Assembly (NCBI GenBank): GCA_964384915.1
Contig: CAYLMA010000043.1
Location: 1-23,014 of the forward strand
Reading direction: 5' to 3'
DNA: 23,014 nucleotides
Source of the DNA: Sulfurimicrobium sp964384915
GTDB lineage: Bacteria; Pseudomonadota; Gammaproteobacteria; Burkholderiales; Sulfuricellaceae
Shown here: positions 15,670 through 23,014 of the stretch, piece after piece
Numbering within the stretch: the first letter of the stretch is position 1
How the letters are laid out: each line of letters begins with the position of its first letter
Notes under the pieces: generated by a model
Database searches by the model: none
What the model was told of the DNA's origin: nothing
The model's input: only the letters and a program-made list of their open reading frames with translations
Translations under genes and position numbers: made by a program

Positions 15670-15758
15670 TCAGTGGAGTCCGTACGGGTATGCGTCAAAT
15701 TGCTGCGCGAGGATAATGAACGGTTGCTTCTGATTTAGATTAAGTATAAGATCCTGCA

Positions 15759-16166
15759 ATGAATTCAAGCCGTAACCGCATTTTTGTCCTGTTCCTGATG
15801 ACGCTGCTTCAGTGCTTCGCGCCGCTGCTCCATGCGCATGCGCATGGCATCTCGGTCGAGGGCAAAGTGCACATGCACGGCGGGGGTCAGGCGCCTATGC
15901 TGGCCTCCCTGCACCATGAACACCCCGAACTCCCGTCGTTCGTGGCGGATCGCGACGAGGCTCCGGTGATTGCCATGGCCCAGGAGTTTCGCCACGACAG
16001 TTCGATTTTCTTGTCGGATCCTTCCCAGCCGACACTGACGAAATCCATTCCTGAATTCTCCATCGTCCGGTCTGACCCGGTCGTGCCGGCCTGCGTTGCG
16101 TCTCGTGGAGGCCATTTCAGACATTTTTTGCCTTTCCCCCAGGCACCCCCTTCTTCCCTGATTTGA
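15759..16166 (+). CDS. Secreted histidine-rich protein next to metal efflux operon
   Basis: This 135-residue protein has a signal peptide (NRIFVLFLMTLLQCFAPLLHA) followed at once by histidine-rich segments: HAHAHG (25-30), HMHGGG (38-43) and HHEHPE (52-57). Eleven of 135 residues are His, most of them in the first 55. That pattern suggests a periplasmic metal-binding protein. I recognise no family. It sits 97 bases upstream of the adaptor gene of a heavy-metal RND system and is probably in the same unit. It could buffer the metal or hand it to the adaptor; it could also act in sensing. TTGCTT and TATAAG (15-base gap) upstream are a poor promoter candidate. The coding call rests on the signal peptide, the His clusters and the context. 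Confidence 0.7.
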   Translation: MNSSRNRIFVLFLMTLLQCFAPLLHAHAHGISVEGKVHMHGGGQAPMLASLHHEHPELPSFVADRDEAPVIAMAQEFRHDSSIFLSDPSQPTLTKSIPEFSIVRSDPVVPACVASRGGHFRHFLPFPQAPPSSLI

Positions 16167-16262
16167 GCCTTGTCGCAGGGCCGGACTTCGCGCGCGGAGT
16201 CCCGCCATCGCTTGTACCTAACAAAGTTTCCCCTGCCACTGCACGGGAAATGGGAGTTGAAT

Positions 16263-17357
16263 ATGTTTTTGATCCGGTTTCTTCTTGTCGTGGGTTTGTG
16301 CTGGGTTGGGGTGGTATCCGCCGCCAACGATGTTGCAATGACAGCCAGGCAATCCCAGGCCCTGGGTATTGAAACCGCCCCGCTCGCCGCCCCTTCGGCC
16401 GCTTCCGGCAGCGGAGTGCCGGCCCAGGTGGTGATTCCCAATCACCAGTTGCGCGTCATCAGCACCCCCTTGGCCGGCATGGTGGAAAATCTGCTGGTGG
16501 CGGTGAACCAGCCGGTGAAGAAGGGGCAGGTGCTGGCGCGCCTGCAAAGCCCTGCTCTGGCTGAATTGCAACGCGATTTCCTGCAGGCTGCATTGCAGTC
16601 GCAGTTGGCCCAGAACACCTTGAGCCGTGACGAAAAGCTGTTCAAGGACGGCATCGTGGCCGAAAGCCGCTACCTGGCGAGCCGGAGCAACGTTACCGTG
16701 CTGGCGGCCATGGCCAATGAGAAACGCCAGGCCTTGCAGTTGGCGGGCATGAGTGCAGACGCGGTGCGCAAGCTGCAATCCGGGCAGGCTATCGGCAGTG
16801 CGCTGGAAGTGGTTTCCCCCATCGAGGGTGTGGTCATGGAGCAAATGCTGGCACCCGGCCAGCGTGTGGAAGCGGCGACCCCGCTGTTCAAGGTGGCCAG
16901 GCTTTCTCCCTTGTGGCTTGAAATCCAGGTGCCGCTGGCTCAGGCCGGCGTGCTTCAGCCCGGCACCTCGGTGGGTGTGCCCTCGGCCCAGGCCAGCGGC
17001 AAGGTGACCTCCATTGGCCGCAGTGTCGCAGAGGCCAGCCAGACCGTGCTGGTGCGTGCCGAAATCGGCGAGGGCGCCGCCAACCTGCGCCCTGGCCAGT
17101 TCGTGGAAGCCATCGTTGGCGTTGCGGTCGGGGCCAAACAGTGGAGCGTGCCCAACGCAGCGCTGGTACGGGTGGAAAACCAGGTTTATGTGTTTACCCA
17201 AACCGCATCCGGTTACCTCGCGCAACCAGTCCGGTTGCTCGGCCAGACTGCTTCGGCAGCGACGATCAGCGGCAATCTGCGCGGCGACGAACGGGTGGTG
17301 GTGAAAGGGGCGGTCGCGCTCAAGGCTGCATGGCAAGGCTTGGGCGGGGGTGAGTGA
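16263..17357 (+). CDS. Periplasmic adaptor (membrane fusion protein) of heavy-metal RND efflux
   Basis: The 364-residue protein is an HlyD/CzcB/CusB-like adaptor that bridges the inner-membrane pump and the outer-membrane channel. It begins with an uncut-looking hydrophobic signal (MFLIRFLLVVGLCWVGVVSA). It then shows a lipoyl-like half-motif (STPLAGMVENLLVAVNQPVKKGQVLARLQ, written here as its start STPLAGMVENLL), an alpha-helical hairpin (about 100-165), a second lipoyl half (SPIEGVVMEQMLAPGQRV) and beta-barrel and membrane-proximal domains. The frame stays open upstream to a TTG at 16170, but ATG 16263 has GGGAG six bases upstream and starts the signal peptide, so it is preferred. Its stop shares a base with the pump gene start. 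No N-terminal metal-binding His/Met cluster is seen; the preceding His-rich gene might fill that role. Confidence 0.88.
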   Translation: MFLIRFLLVVGLCWVGVVSAANDVAMTARQSQALGIETAPLAAPSAASGSGVPAQVVIPNHQLRVISTPLAGMVENLLVAVNQPVKKGQVLARLQSPALAELQRDFLQAALQSQLAQNTLSRDEKLFKDGIVAESRYLASRSNVTVLAAMANEKRQALQLAGMSADAVRKLQSGQAIGSALEVVSPIEGVVMEQMLAPGQRVEAATPLFKVARLSPLWLEIQVPLAQAGVLQPGTSVGVPSAQASGKVTSIGRSVAEASQTVLVRAEIGEGAANLRPGQFVEAIVGVAVGAKQWSVPNAALVRVENQVYVFTQTASGYLAQPVRLLGQTASAATISGNLRGDERVVVKGAVALKAAWQGLGGGE

Positions 17358-20300
17358 TGCTTGCACGCATGGTTGAATTTGCGCTGACCCAGCGGCTGCT
17401 GGTGGTGCTGCTGACGTTGCTGCTGATCGGCGGCGGCAGCTACGCCTTCAAGAACCTGCCGATTGACGCCTTCCCCGATGTTTCCACGACCCAGGTCAAG
17501 GTCATCATCAAGGCGCCGGGGATGACGCCTGAGGAAGTGGAGGCGCGCATTGCCGCGCCCATCGAGGTGGAACTGCTCGGTATCCCGAAAAAGAAAATGC
17601 TGCGTTCGGTATCGAAATACGCGCTCACCGATATCACCCTGGATTTCGAGGAAGGTACCGACATCTACTGGGCGCGCAACCAGGTGGGCGAGCGTCTGGC
17701 CAATGTGATGAAGGACCTGCCCGCCAATATCAGCGGGGGCTTGGCGCCCATCACCACGCCGCTGGGCGAGATGCTGATGTTCACCATCGAGGGCGGCGAT
17801 CTTTCGCTGGCGGAACGGCGCAGTCTGCTGGACTGGGTGATCCGCCCGGCCTTGCGCACCCTGCCCGGCGTGGCGGACGTTAACTCCCTGGGCGGCCTGG
17901 TGCGCAGCTTCGAGGTGGTGCCAGACAATGCGGCGCTGCAGGCGCGCAATATTTCGCTGGAAACTTTGCAGCTCGCGCTCGAAAACAACAACCGCAACGA
18001 TGGCGCGGGGCGTCTGGGCGATGGCGAGGAAGTGCTGCTGGTGCGCGCCGAGGGCGCCGTCAAGAAGCTGGAGGACGTGAGCGCCATTGTCATCACCAGC
18101 CGTGACGGCATGACGGTGCGCGTGGGTGACGTGGCGAAGGTGCGCATCGGGGCGCTGACCCGCTACGGCGCGGTGACCAAGGACGGCAAGGGCGAAGCGG
18201 TGGAGGGCCTGGTGCTCGGGCTGCGCGGCGCCAATGCGCAGCAGGTGGTGGACGGCGTGCGCGCCAAGCTCAAGGAGCTGGCGCCGGCTTTGCCCAAGGG
18301 CGTGACGACCGAGATGTTCTATGACCGCGGCAACCTGGTCGAGCGCGCGGTGGGGACGGTCAGCAAGGCGCTGATGGAAGCCATCGTGCTGGTGGTGATC
18401 CTGCTGCTGCTGTTCCTCGGTAATCTGCGCGCCGCGCTGGTGGTGGCGGCAGTGCTGCCGCTGGCGGCGTTGATCACCTTCATCATGATGAACTGGTTCG
18501 GCATGTCCGCCAACCTGATGAGCCTGGGCGGCCTGGCGATTGCCATCGGCATGCTGGTGGATGCGGCAGTGGTGGTGGTGGAGAACATCGTCTCCCATCT
18601 GGCGCACGACAACACGGCCAAGAAGCTGCCTTATCTGCACGTGGTCTATCGCGCCGTGCGCGAAGTCTCGGCGCCGGTGCTGGCGGGCATCCTGGTCATC
18701 ATCGTGGTGTTCCTGCCCCTGCTTACGCTGCAAGGGCTGGAGGGCAAGCTGTTCATTCCTGTGGCGCTGACCATCGTGTTTGCCCTTGCAGGTTCGCTGG
18801 TTCTGTCACTGACCGTGATTCCGGTGCTGGCCTCATTCTTTCTCAGGCAGGCCAGCCACGAAGACCCCTGGCTGGTGAGGAAATCGCTGGCAATCTACGA
18901 GCCGGCCCTGCGCTGGGCGCTGGTCAACCAGCGCAAGGTGGTGGTTGCGGCGCTGGCTGCAATGGTCTTGACCGCTGGGGTTTATACCCAGATCGGCAAG
19001 ACCTTCATGCCGACCATGGACGAAGGCAACCTCATCATCGGTGTGGAGAAGCTGCCATCCATCAGCCTGGAACAATCGGTGGCGCTGGATTTGCACCTGC
19101 AGCAGGCCATCATGGCGCGTGTGCCGGAAGTGAAGGGCGTGGTGGCCCGGGTGGGCTCGGATGAACTGGGCCTTGACCCGATGGGGCTGAACCAGACCGA
19201 TACTTTCCTGGTGCTCAAGCCACGCGATCAATGGCGCAAGCCGGACAAGGCGTGGCTCATGGACGAACTGCGGGTGGTGCTGAAGGATTTTCCCGGCATC
19301 GCCTACAGTTTCACCCAGCCGATCGACATGCGGGTCTCGGAAATGATCATCGGCGTGCGCGGCGATGTCGCGGTGAAGCTGTTCGGCCCTGATCTGGCCG
19401 CGCTTAACCACATGTCCGAGCGGATAGAGGCTACGCTCAAGGGCGTGAACGGCAGCGAGGATGTGTATCGGGTCATGAACGATGGCGTGCAGTACCTGAA
19501 AATTGAAATCGACCGGCTTGCGGCCGGGCGTCTTGGCTTTTCCGTAGACCAGATCGAGAATGCCTTGCGCACCCAGCTGGAAGGCACTGTGGTAGGGACG
19601 GTGCTGGAAGGCAACCGGCGCACCCCGGTGCTGCTGCGCGGCGCGGATGATCTGCGCCTGTCGCCAGCCCGTTTCGCCGAAATTCGCCTCACGCTGGTGG
19701 ATGGCCAAAGCATTCCGCTGTCCGCCGTGGCGCAACTGAAACTCGTTGGCGGCCCGGTCAAGATCGACCGCGAGAATGCCAGCCGCTATGTCGTGGTGCA
19801 GGCCAACGTGCGCGGCCGCGACCTGGTCGGATTCGTTGAAGAGGCAAAACGGGCGGTGGCCCAGCAGGTGCCGCTGCCTAGCGGCTACAGCACCATCTGG
19901 GGCGGCCAGTTCGAGAACCAGCAGCGTGCCGCCGCGCGTCTGTCCATCGTGGTTCCGGTGGCGCTCTTGCTGATCTACATGCTGCTGTTTTCGACTTTCG
20001 GTTCCTTGCGGCAGGCGGCGCTGGTATTTGCCAACATCCCCTTTGCCCTGATCGGGGGCGTGTTCGCGCTGTGGTTGTCGGGCGAATATCTTTCCGTGCC
20101 GGCTTCGGTCGGCTTCATTGCCCTGCTCGGTATCGCGGTGCTCAATGGCGTGGTAATGGTGAGTTATTTCAACCAGTTGCGCGCGCAGGGCATGGCGCTG
20201 GCCGAGGTGGTGGTGGAAGGCTCCAAGCGGCGGCTGAGGCCGGTGCTGATGACCGCCAGTATCGCCGCCTTCGGCCTGGTGCCGCTGCTGTTCGCCAGCG

Positions 20301-20503
20301 GGCCGGGATCGGAGATCCAGAAACCGCTGGCAATCGTGGTGATCGGCGGGCTGGTGACTTCCACCCTGCTGACCCTGATTCTGCTGCCGATGCTATACCG
20401 GCATTTCTGCTTCAAGCATAGCCAGGAAGCAACATCGCACGCTTTTCTGCCGCATGCCGGAGAGAAAAGCGAAGAACAACAGGAAGGAGGGAAGCCGTCA
20501 TGA
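17357..20503 (+). CDS. CusA/CzcA family heavy-metal RND efflux pump
   Basis: The 1048-residue inner-membrane protein is a proton-driven HME-RND transporter, close in length to CusA and CzcA. Twelve membrane segments and two large periplasmic loops are evident. Transmembrane segment 4 reads AIGMLVDAAVVVVEN with Asp402 as proton-relay residue. This matches the AIGx3DAAx3xEN form of CusA-type pumps rather than the DFGx3DGA form of CzcA-type Zn/Co/Cd pumps. The periplasmic part (QPIDMRVSEMIIGVRGDVAVKLFG), however, resembles CzcA, so the substrate is uncertain. ATG 17357 shares a base with the adaptor's stop and has GGGGGTGAG upstream; a GTG three bases earlier is possible. The last 28 or so residues after YRHFCF are hydrophilic and partly encoded by a palindrome. 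Its stop overlaps the next start (ATGA). Confidence 0.94.
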   Translation: MLARMVEFALTQRLLVVLLTLLLIGGGSYAFKNLPIDAFPDVSTTQVKVIIKAPGMTPEEVEARIAAPIEVELLGIPKKKMLRSVSKYALTDITLDFEEGTDIYWARNQVGERLANVMKDLPANISGGLAPITTPLGEMLMFTIEGGDLSLAERRSLLDWVIRPALRTLPGVADVNSLGGLVRSFEVVPDNAALQARNISLETLQLALENNNRNDGAGRLGDGEEVLLVRAEGAVKKLEDVSAIVITSRDGMTVRVGDVAKVRIGALTRYGAVTKDGKGEAVEGLVLGLRGANAQQVVDGVRAKLKELAPALPKGVTTEMFYDRGNLVERAVGTVSKALMEAIVLVVILLLLFLGNLRAALVVAAVLPLAALITFIMMNWFGMSANLMSLGGLAIAIGMLVDAAVVVVENIVSHLAHDNTAKKLPYLHVVYRAVREVSAPVLAGILVIIVVFLPLLTLQGLEGKLFIPVALTIVFALAGSLVLSLTVIPVLASFFLRQASHEDPWLVRKSLAIYEPALRWALVNQRKVVVAALAAMVLTAGVYTQIGKTFMPTMDEGNLIIGVEKLPSISLEQSVALDLHLQQAIMARVPEVKGVVARVGSDELGLDPMGLNQTDTFLVLKPRDQWRKPDKAWLMDELRVVLKDFPGIAYSFTQPIDMRVSEMIIGVRGDVAVKLFGPDLAALNHMSERIEATLKGVNGSEDVYRVMNDGVQYLKIEIDRLAAGRLGFSVDQIENALRTQLEGTVVGTVLEGNRRTPVLLRGADDLRLSPARFAEIRLTLVDGQSIPLSAVAQLKLVGGPVKIDRENASRYVVVQANVRGRDLVGFVEEAKRAVAQQVPLPSGYSTIWGGQFENQQRAAARLSIVVPVALLLIYMLLFSTFGSLRQAALVFANIPFALIGGVFALWLSGEYLSVPASVGFIALLGIAVLNGVVMVSYFNQLRAQGMALAEVVVEGSKRRLRPVLMTASIAAFGLVPLLFASGPGSEIQKPLAIVVIGGLVTSTLLTLILLPMLYRHFCFKHSQEATSHAFLPHAGEKSEEQQEGGKPS
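20440..20471. repeat. REP-like palindrome in the 3' end of the RND gene
   Basis: CGCTTTTCT (20440-20448) pairs with AGAAAAGCG (20463-20471), and inside it CCG pairs with CGG around the loop CATGC. The hairpin lies within the coding sequence and gives the odd tail residues AFLPHAGEKS. The PHAGE/SPACGR type of translation is typical of dispersed proteobacterial palindromes. Confidence 0.6.
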
Positions 20504-20811
20504 AACAGCTTGATTGTTGCCTGACCATCATTTTCCCGCTCGCTCTGGAAGAGAATCTGGTGGATCACCTCCTGACCCATCCGGAACTGGCGACGGGATT
20601 TACCACCAGCCATGTCGAGGGGCATGGCGAAGGCGCGGCTTTTCATAGCGTACGGGAACAGGTGCGGGGGCGGGCGCAACGCTCGCAAATGCAGATTGTC
20701 ATGAGCCGTGACGATGCAGCCACGCTGGTATCGCATCTGAAAGCGGAATTGCCTAACCGCGAGGTGGCGTACTGGATCACGCCGGTCATGGAATTCGGGA
20801 GGTTTGCATGA
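20500..20811 (+). CDS. DUF3240 family protein
   Basis: The 103-residue soluble protein belongs to DUF3240, a family found between pump and outer-membrane genes of heavy-metal RND operons. Its pattern of strand-helix-strand units (CCLTIIFPLALEENLVDHLL, then QMQIVMSRDDAATLVSHL and EVAYWITPVME) suggests a PII-like or ferredoxin-like fold. A regulatory or sensing role is plausible but not shown. It overlaps the pump stop and the next gene's start by four bases each (ATGA), and AAGGAGG lies nine bases upstream. No signal peptide is present, so it is cytoplasmic. One His/Glu-rich stretch (SHVEGHGEGAAFHS, about 36-49) could bind metal. Confidence 0.85.
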   Translation: MKQLDCCLTIIFPLALEENLVDHLLTHPELATGFTTSHVEGHGEGAAFHSVREQVRGRAQRSQMQIVMSRDDAATLVSHLKAELPNREVAYWITPVMEFGRFA

Positions 20812-22073
20812 AGTTGAGGTTAATCGCTGCCGCGCTGGCGGCCTTGGCGGCATATCCCGCCTGGGCTGCCGAGTTCAGGGAGTATCCCGACCTGCCGCCG
20901 CAGGCCATGGTGCAGCAGGTATTGCAAAGCTACCCTTCGGTCATGGCCGCCCAGTCCGGCATCAAGGCGGGCGAAGCGGCGCGCGACCGGCTGCAAGCCG
21001 GAACCCATGAGTTCAATGTCACCGCCGGCGCGGCGCGCCGTAGGGTCGTCGAAGGCGATCAGCTACGCGACTGGAACGTCGGCCTGGAACGAGCCATGCG
21101 CCTGCCGCGCAAGGCGGAACTGGACAGCGCGCTGGGGCAGCAGGGCCTGGCGCTGATGCAGAACGCCTATGGCGACGCCATGCACGAGGCGGGGCGCAAG
21201 CTCTTGTCCGGCTGGTTTGCCTGGCTGCGCGAACGCGCCCAATTCGAACAGTGGCAGCAGCAGCTGGACGTACTGAAGCAGCAGCTGGATGTCGTTGCGC
21301 GCCGCGTCAAGGCGGGCGATGCCGCCCGGCTGGAGGAAGAGCTGGCCCAGGCCGCGCTGATGCAGACGGAAATTTCACACCAGCAGGCTCGGCTGCGCGC
21401 CGACAATGCCAAGGTCAACCTGAACCGCTATTTCCCCACTCTGGCGTTGCCGGCCCAAACCGCCGCAGTGGAGCAGATGCCGCCTCCTGGCCGGGATATT
21501 GACTACTGGCTGGACCTGGGGCTGGATCACAACCACGAGCTGATGCTTGCCCGTGCGGAATCCAAGGTGGCGCAACTTACCGCCCAGCGCGCCGATGCCG
21601 ATCGCATTCCCGATCCCAGCCTGGGGCTGCACTATCTATCCGAGCGCAACGGCAGCGAGAACGTGACCGGCGTGTACGTCAGCATGCCCTTGCCGGGCGG
21701 GGCGCGCCGCGCCGCCAGCGCGGAATCCCAGGCGCGCGCGGAAATGGCCGCCCAGCGCGAGGCGCTGGTGCAGCGCCGGATCGAGGCTGAAATCAGCGCA
21801 TCCTACAACAGCGCAAAAGCGGCCTACGCCAGTTGGCAGAGCGCCCATGCCGCGAGCGAACTGATGCAGCGCAACGAGGCTAAAATGGCGCGCGCCTATG
21901 CGCTGGGCGAGATGGGCCTGAACGACGTGCTGCTGGCGCGCCGGCAAGGCATGGAAGCGCGCCTGGGCGCCACGCTGGCGCGTTTCGAGGCGGCTGAGAC
22001 GCACTACCGCCTGCTGCTGGACACGCACCAGTTGTGGCCGCTGGGGAGCGAAGAGGGCGAGGGGCATCACTAG
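20808..22073 (+). CDS. TolC/CusC-like outer membrane efflux protein
   Basis: The 421-residue protein begins with a signal peptide (MKLRLIAAALAALAAYPAWA) and then shows two long alternating helical repeats, as in the outer-membrane factor family. It would form the trimeric exit duct for the RND pump. GVYVSMPLPGGARRAASAES is the typical strand-turn-helix motif of the second half. The coiled-coil stretches (QWQQQLDVLKQQLDVVARRV and the second one near residues 300-370) fit the periplasmic tunnel. It has no lipoprotein Cys at the signal cleavage site, unlike CusC. It is slightly shorter than the usual 440-470. The start overlaps the DUF3240 stop, with GGGAGGT upstream. It is the last gene of the operon, 15 bases from the convergent ccdB stop. 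Confidence 0.9.
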   Translation: MKLRLIAAALAALAAYPAWAAEFREYPDLPPQAMVQQVLQSYPSVMAAQSGIKAGEAARDRLQAGTHEFNVTAGAARRRVVEGDQLRDWNVGLERAMRLPRKAELDSALGQQGLALMQNAYGDAMHEAGRKLLSGWFAWLRERAQFEQWQQQLDVLKQQLDVVARRVKAGDAARLEEELAQAALMQTEISHQQARLRADNAKVNLNRYFPTLALPAQTAAVEQMPPPGRDIDYWLDLGLDHNHELMLARAESKVAQLTAQRADADRIPDPSLGLHYLSERNGSENVTGVYVSMPLPGGARRAASAESQARAEMAAQREALVQRRIEAEISASYNSAKAAYASWQSAHAASELMQRNEAKMARAYALGEMGLNDVLLARRQGMEARLGATLARFEAAETHYRLLLDTHQLWPLGSEEGEGHH

Positions 22074-22088
22074 CCTTGGTGGCCGGGT

Positions 22089-22418
22089 TCACGCCCAGGA
22101 TCGGGTCAGCAATTCATCCAGCGCAGCGCTGATTCGATCTCCATCGTGGGCTAGGGATGCCACCTTCTCCCCCAACTGTTCCGTTGCCACCGACACAATC
22201 TCCAGGGGATGCAGAATCACTTCCACGTCCTCGATGAAGAAAACCGGGTTCATGCCCGAATCGGTGAGTGTGGCCGAACTGCCGAGTTCGGAGCGGCGCA
22301 CCAGGGGTACGACCACCCGGCGGCGGTATTTGTCGAACAGCGAGGATTGAACCACCACCACATAGGGAATGGCTTCCCGCTGCCGTCCCATGTTCCGGTG
22401 AAAGTCAAACTGTGCCAT
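22089..22418 (-). CDS. ccdB: CcdB family toxin
   Basis: The 109-residue protein matches CcdB in length and pattern: QFDFHRNMGR start, VVVVQSSLFDKYRRRVVVPLVRR, NPVFFIEDVEVILHPLEIVSV and a C-terminal helix. CcdB poisons DNA gyrase when its antitoxin is lost. In F-plasmid CcdB the last three residues (Trp-Gly-Ile) are needed for gyrase poisoning. Here the protein ends RSWA, keeping the Trp but not Gly-Ile, so activity may be changed. The ATG directly follows the ccdA stop (TAAATG), as expected for a coupled toxin-antitoxin pair. It is convergent with the TolC-like gene. A chromosomal role as a stress or stabilising module is possible but not shown. Confidence 0.9.
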   Translation of the reverse strand: MAQFDFHRNMGRQREAIPYVVVVQSSLFDKYRRRVVVPLVRRSELGSSATLTDSGMNPVFFIEDVEVILHPLEIVSVATEQLGEKVASLAHDGDRISAALDELLTRSWA

Positions 22419-22670
22419 TTACAGGGTCGAGTGCTCGTCGGCAAAGGAGCCCTGGCGCTCGTTAAAGGCATTCCATGTCCGGGATGCGGTGTCGGCCTGA
22501 TGGGCCTTGGCATGCCGTGCTTCGCTCTGTTTTGCGACATACTCGGCCAGCAGGGACTCGACGACCGCCGAAAGATTGTCGGTCATCCCTTTCGCCTGCG
22601 AAACCAGATCTTCGTTCAGCGTCAGATTGACCGGGCGTTTACGCGCCTGATTGCTTTGAACGGCTCTCAT
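22419..22670 (-). CDS. ccdA: CcdA family antitoxin
   Basis: The 83-residue protein begins RKRPVNLTLNEDLVSQAKGM (after MRAVQSNQA), the ribbon-helix-helix DNA-binding N-terminus of CcdA. It ends with GSFADEHSTL, the segment that in CcdA binds and neutralises CcdB. Its product should block CcdB and autorepress the pair. ATG 22670 is chosen over an in-frame ATG at 22682 because GGGG sits about seven bases upstream. The gene starts 45 bases after the aldolase stop on the same strand, so it may be cotranscribed with it or use a promoter in this gap. Confidence 0.9.
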   Translation of the reverse strand: MRAVQSNQARKRPVNLTLNEDLVSQAKGMTDNLSAVVESLLAEYVAKQSEARHAKAHQADTASRTWNAFNERQGSFADEHSTL

Positions 22671-22702
22671 GAAATACCCCATATGCGCATTATCACTATT
22701 TT

Positions 22703-22715
22703 GAAAGCGACCGCT

Positions 22716-22717
<2 letters not shown>
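22703..22717. repeat. Near-palindrome upstream of ccdA
   Basis: GAAAGCGACCGCTTC contains AAGCG (22705-22709) and CGCTT (22712-22716) with a two-base spacer. It lies 33 bases upstream of the ccdA start and touches the aldolase stop. It could be the site of CcdA/CcdB autorepression or a weak end signal for the aldolase gene. An adjacent ATGCGCAT palindrome is at 22683-22690. Confidence 0.35.

Positions 22718-23014
<297 letters not shown>

Noticed and set aside
16170..16262. TTG start for the adaptor at 16170
   Set aside because: The signal peptide begins at ATG 16263, which has a good ribosome site; the upstream residues are basic and unlike a leader.
16218..17366. 382-codon minus-strand frame over the adaptor gene
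   Set aside because: Antisense to a clear adaptor protein; His- and Gln-rich shadow.
17213..18733. 506-codon open frame on the minus strand across the adaptor and RND genes
   Set aside because: It is antisense to two well-supported genes, is full of His, Gln and Arg as expected of a GC-rich shadow frame, and has no domain or ribosome site.

Overview
The window looks like the chromosome of a betaproteobacterium. This rests on the gene families and on a metG / apbC / dcd neighbourhood. A sulfur- or metal-active Nitrosomonadales-type organism (Sulfuricellaceae or Gallionellaceae) is my best guess from the 700-residue sulfite reductase, the CysB-type regulator and the metal efflux operon with its DUF3240 gene. 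The lineage is inference from gene content, not from a marker gene. Coding density is high, with no rRNA, tRNA, CRISPR array, insertion sequence or prophage seen.

Layout. (1) 1-1226, minus: the N-terminal 408 codons of a membrane-bound HD-GYP protein (c-di-GMP phosphodiesterase family) whose periplasmic sensor carries a c-type haem motif; the gene runs off the left edge. (2) 1575-2108, plus: mntP manganese exporter. (3) 2242-6768, minus: a DUF342/FapA protein, a secreted SRPBCC protein and metG. (4) 6977-8702, plus: apbC/mrp (Fe-S carrier), a strong hairpin, then dcd (dCTP deaminase). (5) 8706-14596, minus: an assimilatory sulfate reduction operon in the order TSUP transporter, cysI, cysH, a 22-codon micro-ORF, cysD, cysN. 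It is tightly packed, with start/stop overlaps. (6) 14713-15669, plus: a divergent cysB-type LysR regulator with a T-N11-A dyad in the shared control region. (7) 15759-22073, plus: a secreted His-rich protein and a four-gene tripartite heavy-metal efflux operon (adaptor, RND pump, DUF3240, outer-membrane TolC-like protein). (8) 22089-22670, minus: a ccdAB toxin-antitoxin pair, directly downstream of (9) the 3' end of a class I fructose-bisphosphate aldolase that runs off the right edge.

How it works together. CysDN makes APS from sulfate and ATP. CysH has the Fe-S cysteines of an APS reductase, so APS can be reduced directly to sulfite without an APS kinase, and none is present here. CysI reduces sulfite to sulfide. 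The TSUP protein probably moves a sulfur oxyanion across the membrane, and the CysB-like protein probably controls the operon and itself. The metal operon should carry metal ions from the cell or periplasm to the outside.

I do not see a clearly new defence or mobile system. The observations most worth a second look are: the micro-ORF coupled by ATGA overlaps on both sides between cysH and cysD; the sulfite reductase with complete cysteine sets in both halves; the haem-c HD-GYP sensor; a heptanucleotide tandem repeat inside metG; REP-like palindromes, one of which forms the tail of the RND pump; and a CcdB whose C-terminus departs from the gyrase-poisoning Trp-Gly-Ile.
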